Origin: Anaeromonas sp052088025
GTDB lineage: Bacteria; Bacillota; Clostridia; Tissierellales; SIT17
Length of the DNA stretch: 64,000 bases
NCBI RefSeq assembly: GCF_052088025.1
Contig: NZ_JBQCYD010000006.1
Span: forward strand, 6,673 to 70,672
Direction: 5' to 3'
Positions 28,027 to 37,568 of this stretch are shown in pieces. The position numbers and the translations under genes are program-made. Position 1 is the first letter of the stretch. Each line of letters opens with the position of its first letter. The notes under the pieces were generated by a model. The model searched no databases. It worked only from the letters and a program-made list of their open reading frames with translations, and was not told the origin of the DNA.

Positions 28027-30666
28027 CTATTTATTTAATTGTTCTTTAACCAAAGTTTCAACTAAATTAAGTGCTTCATCTATTTTTGAAGCATATTTAC
28101 CACCAGCTTGAGCCATATTAGGTCTTCCACCTCCGCCTCCACCAGTAGCTTTTGCAACTTCTCTGATTATATTACCGCAATGTATACCCCTTTTAACTGC
28201 ATCAGAAGTAGCAGTAGCTATAAAGTTCACTTTATCATCCTTGTCTGTAGCAAGTACTATTATAGATTTATCTAATCTTTCTTTTATCTTATCACCTAAT
28301 TGTCTTAATCCCTCTACATCTATTTCATCAACTTTCTTAGTTACAATATTTATACCATCAATATTGAATACTCCATCTAATATATTATCTAGTTTAGAAT
28401 TAGCTATCTTTGAATTCAAACTATCTATTTGCTTTTGTAAGGATTTAACTTCTTCTACGTAAGATTTAGCTTTTTCTAAGACATTATCTTTATTAGATTT
28501 TAGTGTTTCTGATAAGGCTTCTAAAGTATTATCCATATCAATAATATTTTCATATACTTTTCTTGCAGTTATTGCTTCAATTCTTCTAACTCCAGATGCT
28601 ATACCTGATTCAGATATTATTTTGAAAATTCCTATTTGACTTATATTATTAACGTGAGTACCACCGCAAAGCTCAATAGTATATTCACCCATTTTAACCA
28701 TTCTTACATTTTCACCATATTTTGAATCAAATAATGCACTAGCTCCTAATTCTTTTGCCTTATCTATAGAAGTTTCCACAACACTTACCTCTAAAGACTC
28801 CCAGATTTTATCATTTACTTTCTTTTCTATATACATTAATTCTTCCTTTGTCAAAGCTTCAAAATGAGTAAAATCAAATCTTAATCTTTCATCTGTAACT
28901 AAAGAACCTGCTTGGTTTACATGTTCACCTACAACTTCCTTTAATGCCTTATGAAGAAGATGAGTTGCAGAGTGATTTCTTGCAATATCAATCCTTCTAT
29001 CCTTATCTACTTTTGTATATATTGTATCGTTAAGACTAATATTTCCATGTTCTACTTTAACCAAATGAAGTAATTTTTCTTCATTTTTTTGAGTATCAAT
29101 TACATTTCCTTTAAAATTATCATTCTCAAATATCCCCTTGTCGCCTACCTGTCCACCACTTTCCCCATAAAAAGGAGAATTTTCAAGTATTATATATCCT
29201 CTTTCATTTTCTTTTAAGCTTTCTATTGATTGATTTTCTTTTATAATTGCAATAACCTTAGATTTAGAAGAAAGATTTTCATAACCTTCAAATTTTGTTT
29301 TTATGCTTTTATCTAAACTTAAATTATTTTGATTGTCCCAATCGCTTTTACTTCCTTTTTCCCTTGCATTTCTTGCTCTATTTTTTTGATTTTCCATCTC
29401 TTTATTAAAGTCTTCTTCATTTACATCTAAACCTTCATCTTCTAATATCTCTTTTGTCAAATCGAGTGGAAAACCATAGGTATCATAAAGTTTAAATGCC
29501 TTATATCCATTTAATGTTTTTTGATTTTTATTTTGCATCTCTAGTATATAATCTTTTAAAATTTCAATTCCTTGATCTATAGTTTCCTGAAATTTTTGTT
29601 CTTCTATTTGTATGATTTTTTTTATTTGAACTTTCTTAACTTCTAAATTATCATAAAACTCCTTAAAATTATCTATTACAATATCTGCTAAATTATATAG
29701 AAAGCTATCTTTAAGCCCTAATAATTTTCCATGTCTAGATGCACGTCTAATAAGACGTCTAAGCACATAACCTCTACCTTCATTACTTGGTATTACTCCA
29801 TCAGATGCTAAAAACACCATAGCCCTTATATGATCTGTAATAACTCTAATCGAAACATCAGATTTATCTTTTTCTTTATATTTTACATTTGTAATCTCTT
29901 CTATTTTATTTATTATTGATTTTATAGGTTCTATTTCAAATATATTATCTGCATCATTTAATACTGCTGTAATCCTTTCAAGACCCATTCCAGTATCTAT
30001 ATTTGGACTTGGTAGAGTTTTATAATTACCCATTTCATCTTTATCAAATTGAGAAAATACTAAATTCCAAACTTCTACATATCTATCACATTCACAACCT
30101 GCCTTGCAATTTTCATCTCCACATCCATATTTTTCTCCTCTATCTATATAAATTTCAGATGAAGGACCACATGGACCTACTTCTAGTTCCCAAAAGTTAT
30201 CTTCTTTTCCCATCCTTACTAATTTTTTTTCTGAAACGCCTATTTCATCTTTCCAAATATTATAGGCTTCATCATCATCTAAATATACTGAAATCCATAA
30301 TAATTCTTTAGATATATTTAATTCTTCTGTCATAAACTCCCAAGCCCAATTTATTGCTTCCCTTTTAAAGTAATCACCAAATGAAAAGTTTCCTAACATT
30401 TCAAAAAATGTACCATGTCTATCTGTTTTACCTACATTTTCTATGTCTCCTGTACGTACACACTTTTGACATGTTGCCATTCTTTTTCTTGGAGGTTCTT
30501 TTGTTCCTAAAAAATATGGTTTAAGTGGTGCCATTCCCGCATTTACTAAAAGTAAACTTTTATCATCCTTTGGAACAAGCGGAAAGCTTCTTACTATTAA
30601 ATGATCTTTTTTTTCAAAAAAATCAAGATATTTTTTTCTTATTTCATGTAAATTATATTCAGTCAT
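28027..30666 (-). CDS. alaS: Alanine-tRNA ligase
   Basis: The 879-residue enzyme has the class II core (RKYLDFFEKKDH; NAGMAPLKPYFLG; GMGLERI), the editing domain with HSATH and CGGTH zinc/active-site motifs, and the C-terminal DHHA1 domain with GGGGGGRPNMAQAGG. It charges tRNA-Ala and clears mischarged Ser/Gly. The ATG at 30666 has AAAGGAGAG upstream; a frame extension to 30711 overlaps the leader terminator and is not used. A T-box controls it. Confidence 0.98.
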   Translation of the reverse strand: MTEYNLHEIRKKYLDFFEKKDHLIVRSFPLVPKDDKSLLLVNAGMAPLKPYFLGTKEPPRKRMATCQKCVRTGDIENVGKTDRHGTFFEMLGNFSFGDYFKREAINWAWEFMTEELNISKELLWISVYLDDDEAYNIWKDEIGVSEKKLVRMGKEDNFWELEVGPCGPSSEIYIDRGEKYGCGDENCKAGCECDRYVEVWNLVFSQFDKDEMGNYKTLPSPNIDTGMGLERITAVLNDADNIFEIEPIKSIINKIEEITNVKYKEKDKSDVSIRVITDHIRAMVFLASDGVIPSNEGRGYVLRRLIRRASRHGKLLGLKDSFLYNLADIVIDNFKEFYDNLEVKKVQIKKIIQIEEQKFQETIDQGIEILKDYILEMQNKNQKTLNGYKAFKLYDTYGFPLDLTKEILEDEGLDVNEEDFNKEMENQKNRARNAREKGSKSDWDNQNNLSLDKSIKTKFEGYENLSSKSKVIAIIKENQSIESLKENERGYIILENSPFYGESGGQVGDKGIFENDNFKGNVIDTQKNEEKLLHLVKVEHGNISLNDTIYTKVDKDRRIDIARNHSATHLLHKALKEVVGEHVNQAGSLVTDERLRFDFTHFEALTKEELMYIEKKVNDKIWESLEVSVVETSIDKAKELGASALFDSKYGENVRMVKMGEYTIELCGGTHVNNISQIGIFKIISESGIASGVRRIEAITARKVYENIIDMDNTLEALSETLKSNKDNVLEKAKSYVEEVKSLQKQIDSLNSKIANSKLDNILDGVFNIDGINIVTKKVDEIDVEGLRQLGDKIKERLDKSIIVLATDKDDKVNFIATATSDAVKRGIHCGNIIREVAKATGGGGGGRPNMAQAGGKYASKIDEALNLVETLVKEQLNK

Positions 30667-30689
30667 AAAACACTCTCCTTTTTTATTAA

Positions 30690-30932
30690 ATTTAGGTACA
30701 AAAATAGACAAAGACTCTGTCCTATTAGGGACGAGCTTTGCCGTGGTACCACCCTATTTAAAATGGTTAACTCTTACATTTTTAACGGATTTATCCGAAT
30801 TCTTTTTAAAGAATTAAGTTTAAGAGTAGCTTCTATATATAACTAACAAGTATTTTCACCAACCATACTCTCTCTAAAGATAATAATATATATACTATTC
30901 TCTATCATAACTATAAATATTTAATTTTCTTT
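30690..30932 (-). ncRNA. T-box leader (tRNA-Ala) of alaS
   Basis: The minus strand carries the T-box core AGGGTGGTACCACGG (plus 30741-30755), which pairs with uncharged tRNA 3' end. Stem I contains the AGAGAG and GGTTGGTG elements and a GCT specifier triplet (Ala) in the AAGCTAC context near 30826-30832. A terminator hairpin built on GTCC...GGAC follows the core at about 30704-30738, then a T-run. Uncharged tRNA-Ala should favour the antiterminator and alaS expression. Confidence 0.93.
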
Positions 30933-30938
30933 ATATTA

Positions 30939-30967
30939 ATTATAAGAATTATAGGCACATTTGTCAA
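30939..30967 (-). promoter_or_regulatory. Consensus sigma-A promoter of alaS T-box
   Basis: On the minus strand TTGACA (30962-30967) and TATAAT (30939-30944) are exact consensus hexamers 17 bp apart. It begins within 3 bp of the AI-2E-family transporter stop. Confidence 0.92.
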
Positions 30968-30969
30968 TA

Positions 30970-32142
30970 CTACATACTACTTATCTTTCTAATTATATGA
31001 GAAAACACTATTTTAACTGTAGTTGCTATAGGAACAGCTATAAGCATTCCAATTATTCCAAATAAATTACCAGCTACTAATAATGCAATTATTATAATTA
31101 TTGGATGAAGTCCTACTTTATCACCCATTATCTTAGGCTGCAGGAAATTACCTTCAATTTGATTTACTACTATAAATAATATCAAAACCCAAAGAGCTTT
31201 TATAGGAGTATCTAAAAATGCAAAAAACATCCCAATTCCTCCACCTATTACTGCTCCAAAGTATGGAATTACATTTGTTACTCCAGCAATAAGTCCTATG
31301 GTAAAAGCATAATTTACATCTAATATCAATAATCCTATGGCTGTTAAAGTACCAACAAAAGCTGCTATTGTTAACTGTCCCCTAATAAAATTTCCTAAAG
31401 AGTAATCTATTTCACGAGATAAACTTATTAAAGAAGTTCTATGCTTATTTGGTATTGTAAGTATAACATTTTTCTTAAAATAATCTTTATCTTTAACTAA
31501 ATAAAATACTATTATTGGTATTAATACAACATTTAAAGCTTTAGAGAAAAAGTTCATTATAAAATTCATAGTTCCACTTGCTGCATCTAATAATATTTCT
31601 TGTACATTTGATATATTATTTTCTATAGTATCTTTAATTTGATTTAATCCAAAAGGTAAATTATCTAAATTTTTATAGTAGTTATTATAAAAATCATTGC
31701 TAAAATTACTTATTTCATCAGTATATTTAGGTAATAATTCAACTAAATCCTTTACTTCTTTAAATATTGCTGGAATAATTAATACAGAAATAAGATATAT
31801 AATACCTAAAATACCTATATATATGAGTAATATTCCAAAGACTCTTTTAACCTTCTTTTTTTCCAAAAAATTAACTAAAGGATTGATTATATAAGCTAAA
31901 GATATTGATATAATTAATGTAAATAATATACTTCTTAATCCATTAATCATAAATATAAAATATAAGATTACTATAAAAAATATTAGCAATAAAATTCCTG
32001 CGAGTCTTTTTTTACTTATATGTAATTCTTTATTCTTATCTATATATTTATTGCCAAATTGAACTAAAAAATAAGCTAAAATAGCCAAAATAAATATTAT
32101 AGATACTTCTTTTAAAATATCTAATACAAAACTAAAATTCAT
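30970..32142 (-). CDS. AI-2E family transporter (YrrI-like)
   Basis: This 390-residue permease has the AI-2E exporter family layout: an N-terminal pair of helices, a membrane-distal loop region around 110-200, and the conserved C-terminal helices with GLIAGVTNVIPYFGAVIGG and LQPKIMGDKVGLHP. Substrate is unknown; family members export diverse solutes. It sits just upstream of alaS, as yrrI does in B. subtilis. AGGGGG precedes the ATG. Confidence 0.9.
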   Translation of the reverse strand: MNFSFVLDILKEVSIIFILAILAYFLVQFGNKYIDKNKELHISKKRLAGILLLIFFIVILYFIFMINGLRSILFTLIISISLAYIINPLVNFLEKKKVKRVFGILLIYIGILGIIYLISVLIIPAIFKEVKDLVELLPKYTDEISNFSNDFYNNYYKNLDNLPFGLNQIKDTIENNISNVQEILLDAASGTMNFIMNFFSKALNVVLIPIIVFYLVKDKDYFKKNVILTIPNKHRTSLISLSREIDYSLGNFIRGQLTIAAFVGTLTAIGLLILDVNYAFTIGLIAGVTNVIPYFGAVIGGGIGMFFAFLDTPIKALWVLILFIVVNQIEGNFLQPKIMGDKVGLHPIIIIIALLVAGNLFGIIGMLIAVPIATTVKIVFSHIIRKISSM

Positions 32143-32160
32143 ATTCTTTCCCCCTATAAT

Positions 32161-32188
32161 TATTAAGGCAGCTTAAGCTGCCTTAATA
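32161..32188 (-). repeat. 28-base palindrome between small membrane gene and yrrI
   Basis: A perfect inverted repeat with GC-rich arms (AAGGCAGC core) lies just after the stop of the 46-residue gene. A T-run is lacking on the minus strand, so termination may be partial. Confidence 0.65.
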
Positions 32189-32190
32189 CA

Positions 32191-32331
32191 CTAGATCATA
32201 TTTGTAAACATATTTCTAGTATTTTTCATCATTTTTCTTCTTTGTTTAGGACTCATTTTAGCTGATGCATACATTCCTACAGCAGATAAAACAGTTCCAG
32301 CAATTATACTATTCATAATTTTTTTAGTCAT
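32191..32331 (-). CDS. Small 46-residue protein, YrzQ/DUF3918-like
   Basis: A short gene with GGAG eight bases before its ATG encodes a 46-residue protein. It has a small hydrophobic segment (SIIAGTVLSAVGMYAS, about residues 8-23) followed by a basic, Met- and Lys/Arg-rich tail (MSPKQRRKMMKNTRN). This resembles YrzQ/DUF3918 proteins, which lie next to a PRC-barrel gene and yrrI in B. subtilis, as here. Function unknown. Position and ribosome binding site make it a real gene. Confidence 0.8.
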   Translation of the reverse strand: MTKKIMNSIIAGTVLSAVGMYASAKMSPKQRRKMMKNTRNMFTNMI

Positions 32332-32364
32332 ATTATCAGCTCCTCTATTGTAGTTTGTGCAAAT

Positions 32365-32904
32365 TTATAAATCTAAATCAGGTAGTTTTTTGTAATTTTC
32401 TTTATTTTTTTCATATTCATCCTTAAATTTCTTATTTATTATTACAGCTTCTTCGGTTATAATCATATCTTCCATATAAGGGATAGTGTTTCTACCTTCT
32501 AATATATCTTGTATGATGCCATCAGTTAAATAAAAACCAGCTATATTTCCATTTTTTTCATCAAATATTATATCATTTATATAGCCTAAGACTTCTTTAT
32601 CTTCTATTATAACTTTTAAACCCAATAATTTATTCTGCTTTTCATTTATATCTTCTAAACTTGGGAAATCCTTTAATTTTTCAATTATATTATCTTTGTC
32701 AATTGAAAAAAAATCCTTGCCTATATTGGAAATGTTTTCATATCTTATTATTTTTTCATCTTTAAAAATACCACCTTCTGAAATTACAAATGCTAATACT
32801 CGCAGTTTTTTTTCAGAAAAAATTATATCCTTTATGCTTGCTATTTGTTCTCCAGTATTATTGTTTATTATGCTATATCTCATTATTTTATTAATACTTT
32901 TCAA
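32365..32904 (-). CDS. PRC-barrel domain protein (YrzR-like)
   Basis: A 179-residue protein with two PRC-barrel repeats: IMRYSIINNNTGEQIASIKD near the start and LLGLKVIIEDKEVLGYINDI near 92. Such proteins are thought to act in RNA binding or photosystem/sporulation assembly; the role here is unknown. GAGGTG sits eight bases before a TTG at 32904; an ATG at 32883 is also possible. It precedes the small YrzQ-like gene, matching the B. subtilis order. Confidence 0.82.
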   Translation of the reverse strand: MKSINKIMRYSIINNNTGEQIASIKDIIFSEKKLRVLAFVISEGGIFKDEKIIRYENISNIGKDFFSIDKDNIIEKLKDFPSLEDINEKQNKLLGLKVIIEDKEVLGYINDIIFDEKNGNIAGFYLTDGIIQDILEGRNTIPYMEDMIITEEAVIINKKFKDEYEKNKENYKKLPDLDL

Positions 32905-33001
32905 AAAAATCACACCTCACTTTCCTATCTGTTTTATATATTATATATATACTTATTATTAACACTCAAACTTTTTTTATTATTTTTTTTAAAAATAAAA
33001 A

Positions 33002-33024
33002 AAGCTACTGAAATTCAGTAGCTT
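33002..33024 (-). terminator. Intrinsic terminator after iscU
   Basis: A 10-bp stem (AAGCTACTGA with its complement) and 3-base loop overlap the iscU stop and run into a long T-rich tract on the minus strand. Confidence 0.9.
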
Positions 33025-33439
33025 AATGATGATCTTCTTTTGGCACAAAATCTTTTAGTGCTTCTATTTCTACACCACTTTTTTCAGAATAATCTTTTAG
33101 TGCAGCTTTAATAGCTTCTTCAGCAAGTACTGAACAATGCATTTTAATAGGTGGAAGTCCATCTAAAGCTTCAGCAACTGCTTTATTTGTTATCTTCAAG
33201 GCATCTTCTATAGTTTTTCCTTTTATAAGTTCAGTTGCCATACTAGATGATGCTATAGCAGAACCACAACCAAATGTCTTGAATTTTATATCAACTATTC
33301 TATCTTCCTCTATTTTAAGGTACATCCTCATAATATCTCCACATTTAGCATTACCTACTTCACCTATACCATCTGCATCTTTAATTTCTCCTACGTTTCT
33401 TGGATTAGTAAAATGCTCCATAACTTTTTCAGAATACAT
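33023..33439 (-). CDS. iscU: Fe-S cluster scaffold protein IscU/NifU-type
   Basis: The 138-residue protein has the three cluster-ligand cysteines of the scaffold family: Cys33 (NAKCGD), Cys58 (KTFGCGSAIASSS) and Cys102 (MHCSVLAEEA), with Asp35 present. It assembles clusters on sulfur from the neighbouring cysteine desulfurase. The ATG overlaps the iscS stop (TAATG). The iscR-iscS-iscU order is typical of clostridia. Confidence 0.96.
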   Translation of the reverse strand: MYSEKVMEHFTNPRNVGEIKDADGIGEVGNAKCGDIMRMYLKIEEDRIVDIKFKTFGCGSAIASSSMATELIKGKTIEDALKITNKAVAEALDGLPPIKMHCSVLAEEAIKAALKDYSEKSGVEIEALKDFVPKEDHH

Positions 33440-34617
33440 TAATTCTCCTCCTTTAATTCATCATATAATGGTGACATAGCTCTTAACCTGTCTACTATTA
33501 CCTTTAGATTTTCTACTACATAATCTATTTCATCTTCTTTATTAAAATCTCCAAGTGATAATCTTAATGACCCATGAGCTATTTCATGTGGTAATCCCAT
33601 AGCAAGTAATACATGGGATGGATCAAGAGAACCTGAAGTGCATGCTGATCCACTAGATGCTGCAATCCCTACCATATCTAAACTTAAAAGCAATGCTTCA
33701 CCTTCTATGAATTTAAGTGATACATTTATATTCCCAGGTAATCTTTTTTCTGGGTGACCATTTAATTTCACATGACTGATATTATCCATTATTTTCTTTA
33801 TTAATTCATCTCTTAAAGATATCATCTTTTCATTATGAGACTCTAAATTCTCATATGCAATTTCTAAAGCTTTTGTAAGTCCTACAATATTTGCTATACT
33901 TTCAGTTCCTGCTCTTCTATTTCTCTCTTGAGCTCCTCCATGTATATATGGATGTAATTTTACATTTTTTCTTATATATAGTGCGCCAACGCCCTTTGGA
34001 CCATAAAACTTATGTGCAGATAATGATAATAAATCAATACCTAATTCATCTACATCAATTTCTATGTTTCCTATCGCTTGAACTGCATCTGTGTGAAAAA
34101 ATATATTATTTTCTTTAGCAATTTTTCCAATTTCAGCTATAGGTTGTATAGTTCCAACTTCATTGTTAGCATAAATTATACTTATTAATATAGTATTATC
34201 TCTTATTGTATTTTTTAAATCATCTAAATCAATCATTCCATATTCATCTACATCTAAATAGGTAACTTCAAAACCATTTCTCTCTAAATATTCACAAGTA
34301 TGAAGTACAGCATGATGCTCCACTTTTGTAGTGATAATATGGTTTCCTTTGTTTTTATTAGCAAGTGCAACTCCTTTTATCGCCCAATTATCAGATTCAG
34401 AGCCCCCACTAGTAAAATATATTTCTTTAGAATTTGCTCCTAATATTTTTGCTACCTGTTCTCTTGATTCATCCAATGCTTTTTTTGCTTGTCTTCCTTC
34501 TTTATATATACTTGAAGGATTTCCATAAACTTCAGTAAAATATGGAATCATACTATCTAGAACTTCTTTTTTTACTGGTGTAGTTGCAGAATTATCCATA
34601 TAAATATTTCTCTTCAA
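33439..34617 (-). CDS. iscS: Cysteine desulfurase IscS/NifS
   Basis: A 392-residue PLP enzyme with YMDNSATTPV, GSESDNWA, the PLP-lysine segment SLSAHKFYGPKG near 203 and the catalytic-Cys loop SGSACTSGSLDPSH near 325. It supplies persulfide for Fe-S clusters and tRNA thiolation. It starts with TTG behind GGAG, 51 bp after the Rrf2 regulator gene, and overlaps iscU. Confidence 0.97.
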   Translation of the reverse strand: MKRNIYMDNSATTPVKKEVLDSMIPYFTEVYGNPSSIYKEGRQAKKALDESREQVAKILGANSKEIYFTSGGSESDNWAIKGVALANKNKGNHIITTKVEHHAVLHTCEYLERNGFEVTYLDVDEYGMIDLDDLKNTIRDNTILISIIYANNEVGTIQPIAEIGKIAKENNIFFHTDAVQAIGNIEIDVDELGIDLLSLSAHKFYGPKGVGALYIRKNVKLHPYIHGGAQERNRRAGTESIANIVGLTKALEIAYENLESHNEKMISLRDELIKKIMDNISHVKLNGHPEKRLPGNINVSLKFIEGEALLLSLDMVGIAASSGSACTSGSLDPSHVLLAMGLPHEIAHGSLRLSLGDFNKEDEIDYVVENLKVIVDRLRAMSPLYDELKEEN

Positions 34618-34668
34618 TTTCTCATCTCCTATTAATCATATTCTACTTTTAAAAATCAAATTTCACAA

Positions 34669-35112
34669 TTATATATAATACATATAATTTCCATTTATGT
34701 CCTTTTGTTCATCTACCATGTTTTGTAGCGTCAAAGTATCAATTACATCATTTATACTATCTCTAATTTTAATCCAAACACCTCTTGTAACGCAGTATTC
34801 TCCTTTTGGACATTCAACCGGTTCGCCTTCTATTACACAATCAGCTGGAGCAACACTTCCTTCTAATGAACGTATTATATCTCCTACAGAAATGTCTTTT
34901 GGATCTTTTGATAAAAGGTATCCACCTTGAGCACCACGCACACTATTTACCAATCCATCTTTTTTAAGTATTGCTATTAATTGTTCTAAATAATGTTCAG
35001 ATATGCTTTGCTTCTCTGCAATATATTTAAGCGCAAGAGGTCCTTTTCCAAAATGTAGAGCTAATTCAAACATAGCCTTGAGACCATATCTACCTTTTGT
35101 GGATAGTTTCAT
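34669..35112 (-). CDS. iscR: Rrf2-family regulator, IscR-like
   Basis: The 147-residue protein has a winged helix (MKLSTKGRYGLKAMFELA; ISEHYLEQLIAILKKDGL; RGAQGGYLL) and three cysteines at 92, 101 and 107 in C-x8-C-x5-C spacing, as expected for a [2Fe-2S] IscR sensor. CymR-type Rrf2 proteins lack this set. It likely represses its own operon with iscS-iscU. The ATG has GGGTGAG upstream. Confidence 0.9.
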   Translation of the reverse strand: MKLSTKGRYGLKAMFELALHFGKGPLALKYIAEKQSISEHYLEQLIAILKKDGLVNSVRGAQGGYLLSKDPKDISVGDIIRSLEGSVAPADCVIEGEPVECPKGEYCVTRGVWIKIRDSINDVIDTLTLQNMVDEQKDINGNYMYYI

Positions 35113-35159
35113 ATTCTCACCCTTTCAATCCCTACTATATGGGTTGGTATTATAATTTC

Positions 35160-35188
35160 AGTATAATATATCCGAGTATTTTTGTCAA
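35160..35188 (-). promoter_or_regulatory. iscR-iscS-iscU promoter with Rrf2-like operator
   Basis: On the minus strand TTGACA (35183-35188) and TATACT (35160-35165) are 17 bp apart. The spacer holds ATACTCGGATAT, which resembles Rrf2-type operator half-sites, so IscR autorepression is plausible. Confidence 0.75.
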
Positions 35189-35282
35189 GATTTTATCTAT
35201 ATTATTTAAATTCTAAAAATTTTATACACTTACTTATATTTTATTAAGTATTAGGGTATAAGATATAAAAGGAGTTGGTAAT

Positions 35283-36620
35283 ATGGATGTAATTGAAAAG
35301 GTATTAAGGGATGTTAAAAAGAGAAACCCTCATGAGCCTGAGTTTTATCAAGCTGTAGAAGAAGTATTAACTACACTTAAACCTGTGATTGAAAAAAACG
35401 CACGATATAGAAATATAGGTATTTTAGAAAGATTGGTAGAACCAGAAAGACAAATAATTTTCAGGGTTCCTTGGGTAGATGATAAGGGAAATGTAAATGT
35501 TAATAGAGGTTTTAGAGTGCAGTTTAATAGTGCAATAGGTCCATATAAAGGCGGTATACGCTTTCATCCATCCGTATATTCAGGTATAATCAAATTCTTA
35601 GGTTTTGAACAAATATTTAAAAATTCTCTTTCCGGACTTCCAATAGGTGGAGGTAAGGGTGGATCTGATTTTGATCCTAAAAATAAATCAGATGGAGAAA
35701 TAATGAGATTTTGTCAATCTTTTATGAATGAATTATACAGGCATATTGGTGCAGATGTAGATATTCCAGCGGGTGATATAGGTGTAGGAAAAAGAGAAAT
35801 AGGATATTTATTTGGACAATACAAGAAATTAAAAAATGGTTATGAAGCTGGCGTTTTTACTGGTAAAGGCCTTACATATGGAGGATCACTTGTAAGAAAT
35901 GAAGCTACTGGATATGGTCTTATCTATTTTGTAAAAAGAATGTTAGAAGAAAATAATCACTCTTTAAAAAACCAAAAAATCATTATATCTGGAGCTGGTA
36001 ATGTAGCAATTCATGCTTGTGAAAAGTCAATTCAAATGGGTGCACATGTCATAGCTATGTGTGATTCTAAGGGATATATTTATGATGAAGATGGAATAAA
36101 TATAGAAACAATCAAAAGAATAAAAGAAGTTGAAAGAAAAAGAATAAGTGAGTATGTCAAATATCATGAAAATGCAAAATATTATGAAGGTCAAAAAAAT
36201 ATATGGAATGTAAAATGTGATCTAGCACTTCCTTGTGCCACACAAAACGATATAACTTTAGATGAGGCAAAAAAATTAGTTGAAAATGGAGTCAAATTTA
36301 TTGGTGAAGGTGCAAACATGCCTTGTACAAATGATGCACTCAAACTATTTCTTGAAAATGATATTTTAGTTGCTCCAGCTAAGGCTGCAAATGCAGGTGG
36401 GGTTTCAACTTCAGCTCTTGAAATGAGTCAAAATAGCATTCGTCTATCATGGACATTTGAAGAAGTAGATACAAAATTGAAAGAAATAATGGAGAATATT
36501 TTTGAAACAACAAGTAATTCTGCCAAGATGTATAGTGATAAAAACAACTATATTGCTGGTGCTAATATAGCTGGATTTATCAAAGTAGCAGAAGCTATGC
36601 TTTCTCAGGGCATAATATAA
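35283..36620 (+). CDS. gdhA: NADP-type glutamate dehydrogenase
   Basis: The 445-residue hexameric-type enzyme has the substrate Lys region GPYKGGIRFHP, SGLPIGGGKGGSDFDP, and the dinucleotide fold SGAGNVAIHACEK. It interconverts glutamate and 2-oxoglutarate. Length and motifs match the bacterial ~50-kDa class. This is the only gene on the plus strand. AAAAGGAG eight bases before the ATG is a strong site. In an amino-acid fermenter it probably works in the catabolic direction or in ammonia balance. Confidence 0.97.
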   Translation: MDVIEKVLRDVKKRNPHEPEFYQAVEEVLTTLKPVIEKNARYRNIGILERLVEPERQIIFRVPWVDDKGNVNVNRGFRVQFNSAIGPYKGGIRFHPSVYSGIIKFLGFEQIFKNSLSGLPIGGGKGGSDFDPKNKSDGEIMRFCQSFMNELYRHIGADVDIPAGDIGVGKREIGYLFGQYKKLKNGYEAGVFTGKGLTYGGSLVRNEATGYGLIYFVKRMLEENNHSLKNQKIIISGAGNVAIHACEKSIQMGAHVIAMCDSKGYIYDEDGINIETIKRIKEVERKRISEYVKYHENAKYYEGQKNIWNVKCDLALPCATQNDITLDEAKKLVENGVKFIGEGANMPCTNDALKLFLENDILVAPAKAANAGGVSTSALEMSQNSIRLSWTFEEVDTKLKEIMENIFETTSNSAKMYSDKNNYIAGANIAGFIKVAEAMLSQGII

Positions 36621-36644
36621 GCTTCCCATATGGGAAGCTTTTTT
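36619..36644 (+). terminator. Intrinsic terminator after gdhA
   Basis: A 22-base palindrome (AAGCTTCCCA arms) starts at the gdhA stop and is followed by a run of T on the plus strand. It also lies between the convergent gdhA and psuG genes. Confidence 0.92.
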
Positions 36645-36650
36645 AATTAT

Positions 36651-37568
36651 TTATTTTTCATTTGATAAATCATATGCAAGCTTTGAAGCTACAAGTGCAT
36701 TATTATATACTAATTCTATATTTGATTCTAAACTTTTTCCTTGTGTTATATCTTTAATCTTAGATAATAAGAAAGGTGTAGTTTCTTTTCCTTTTATTCC
36801 TTTTTCTTCTGCTTCTTTTACAGCATTTTCTATAGCAGTATTTATCTTTTCACTATCCATCTCATATTCTTCTGGTATTGGATTACTTATTACAAGTCCA
36901 CCATCTAGATTTAAATCCCATTTTGTTTTTATAGCCTTAGCAAGTTCTTTTGTATCATCAACCCTATAATCTACATTAAATCCACTTTTTCTGGTATAAA
37001 AAGCAGGGAATTCATCTGTAGCAAATCCTATTACCGGTACTCCTTGAGTTTCAAGATATTCTAATGTTAAGCCTATATCTAAAATAGATTTTACTCCTGC
37101 GCATACTACAGCAACATTAGTATGTGCTAGTTCCATTAAATCTGCAGATATATCAAAAGTTTGCTGAGCCCCTCTATGAACTCCACCTACTCCTCCAGTT
37201 GCAAAAACTCTGATTCCTACAAGATCACTTATAATCATAGTTGAAGCTACTGTTGTTGCTCCATTTAACTTTTTAGCTAATATAAATGGTAAATCACGTC
37301 TACTTGCTTTTACTACATTTTTTGCTTTCCCTAAATATTCTAGCTCTTCATCAGTTAAACCAACCTTTATTTTTCCATCTAAAATAGCAATTGTAGCTGG
37401 AATAGAACCATTTTCTCTTACTATTTCCTCTACCTTTCTTGCTGTTTCTACATTTTGAGGATAAGGCATTCCATGACTAATTATAGTTGATTCTAGAGAA
37501 ACAACTGCTTTATTTTCTTCTAGTGCTTTTTTTACCTCTTCTTTTATTTCAATATATTTATTTAACAT
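36651..37568 (-). CDS. psuG: Pseudouridine-5'-phosphate glycosidase
   Basis: A 305-residue PsuG-family protein with SLESTIISHGMPYPQN, AKNVVKASRRDLPF and ATGGVGGVHRGA motifs. It cleaves pseudouridine 5'-phosphate to uracil and ribose 5-phosphate. It overlaps the adjacent kinase gene by 7 bp, so both belong to one salvage unit for pseudouridine from RNA turnover. AGGAGATG precedes the ATG. Confidence 0.95.
   Translation of the reverse strand: MLNKYIEIKEEVKKALEENKAVVSLESTIISHGMPYPQNVETARKVEEIVRENGSIPATIAILDGKIKVGLTDEELEYLGKAKNVVKASRRDLPFILAKKLNGATTVASTMIISDLVGIRVFATGGVGGVHRGAQQTFDISADLMELAHTNVAVVCAGVKSILDIGLTLEYLETQGVPVIGFATDEFPAFYTRKSGFNVDYRVDDTKELAKAIKTKWDLNLDGGLVISNPIPEEYEMDSEKINTAIENAVKEAEEKGIKGKETTPFLLSKIKDITQGKSLESNIELVYNNALVASKLAYDLSNEK

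Noticed and set aside
33439..35112. Rrf2 gene as CymR (cysteine regulator)
   Set aside because: Three cysteines in IscR spacing and the iscS-iscU context favour IscR.
35195..35282. Promoter for gdhA
   Set aside because: Several A/T-rich hexamers are possible but none has a convincing -35/-10 pair; I made no call.
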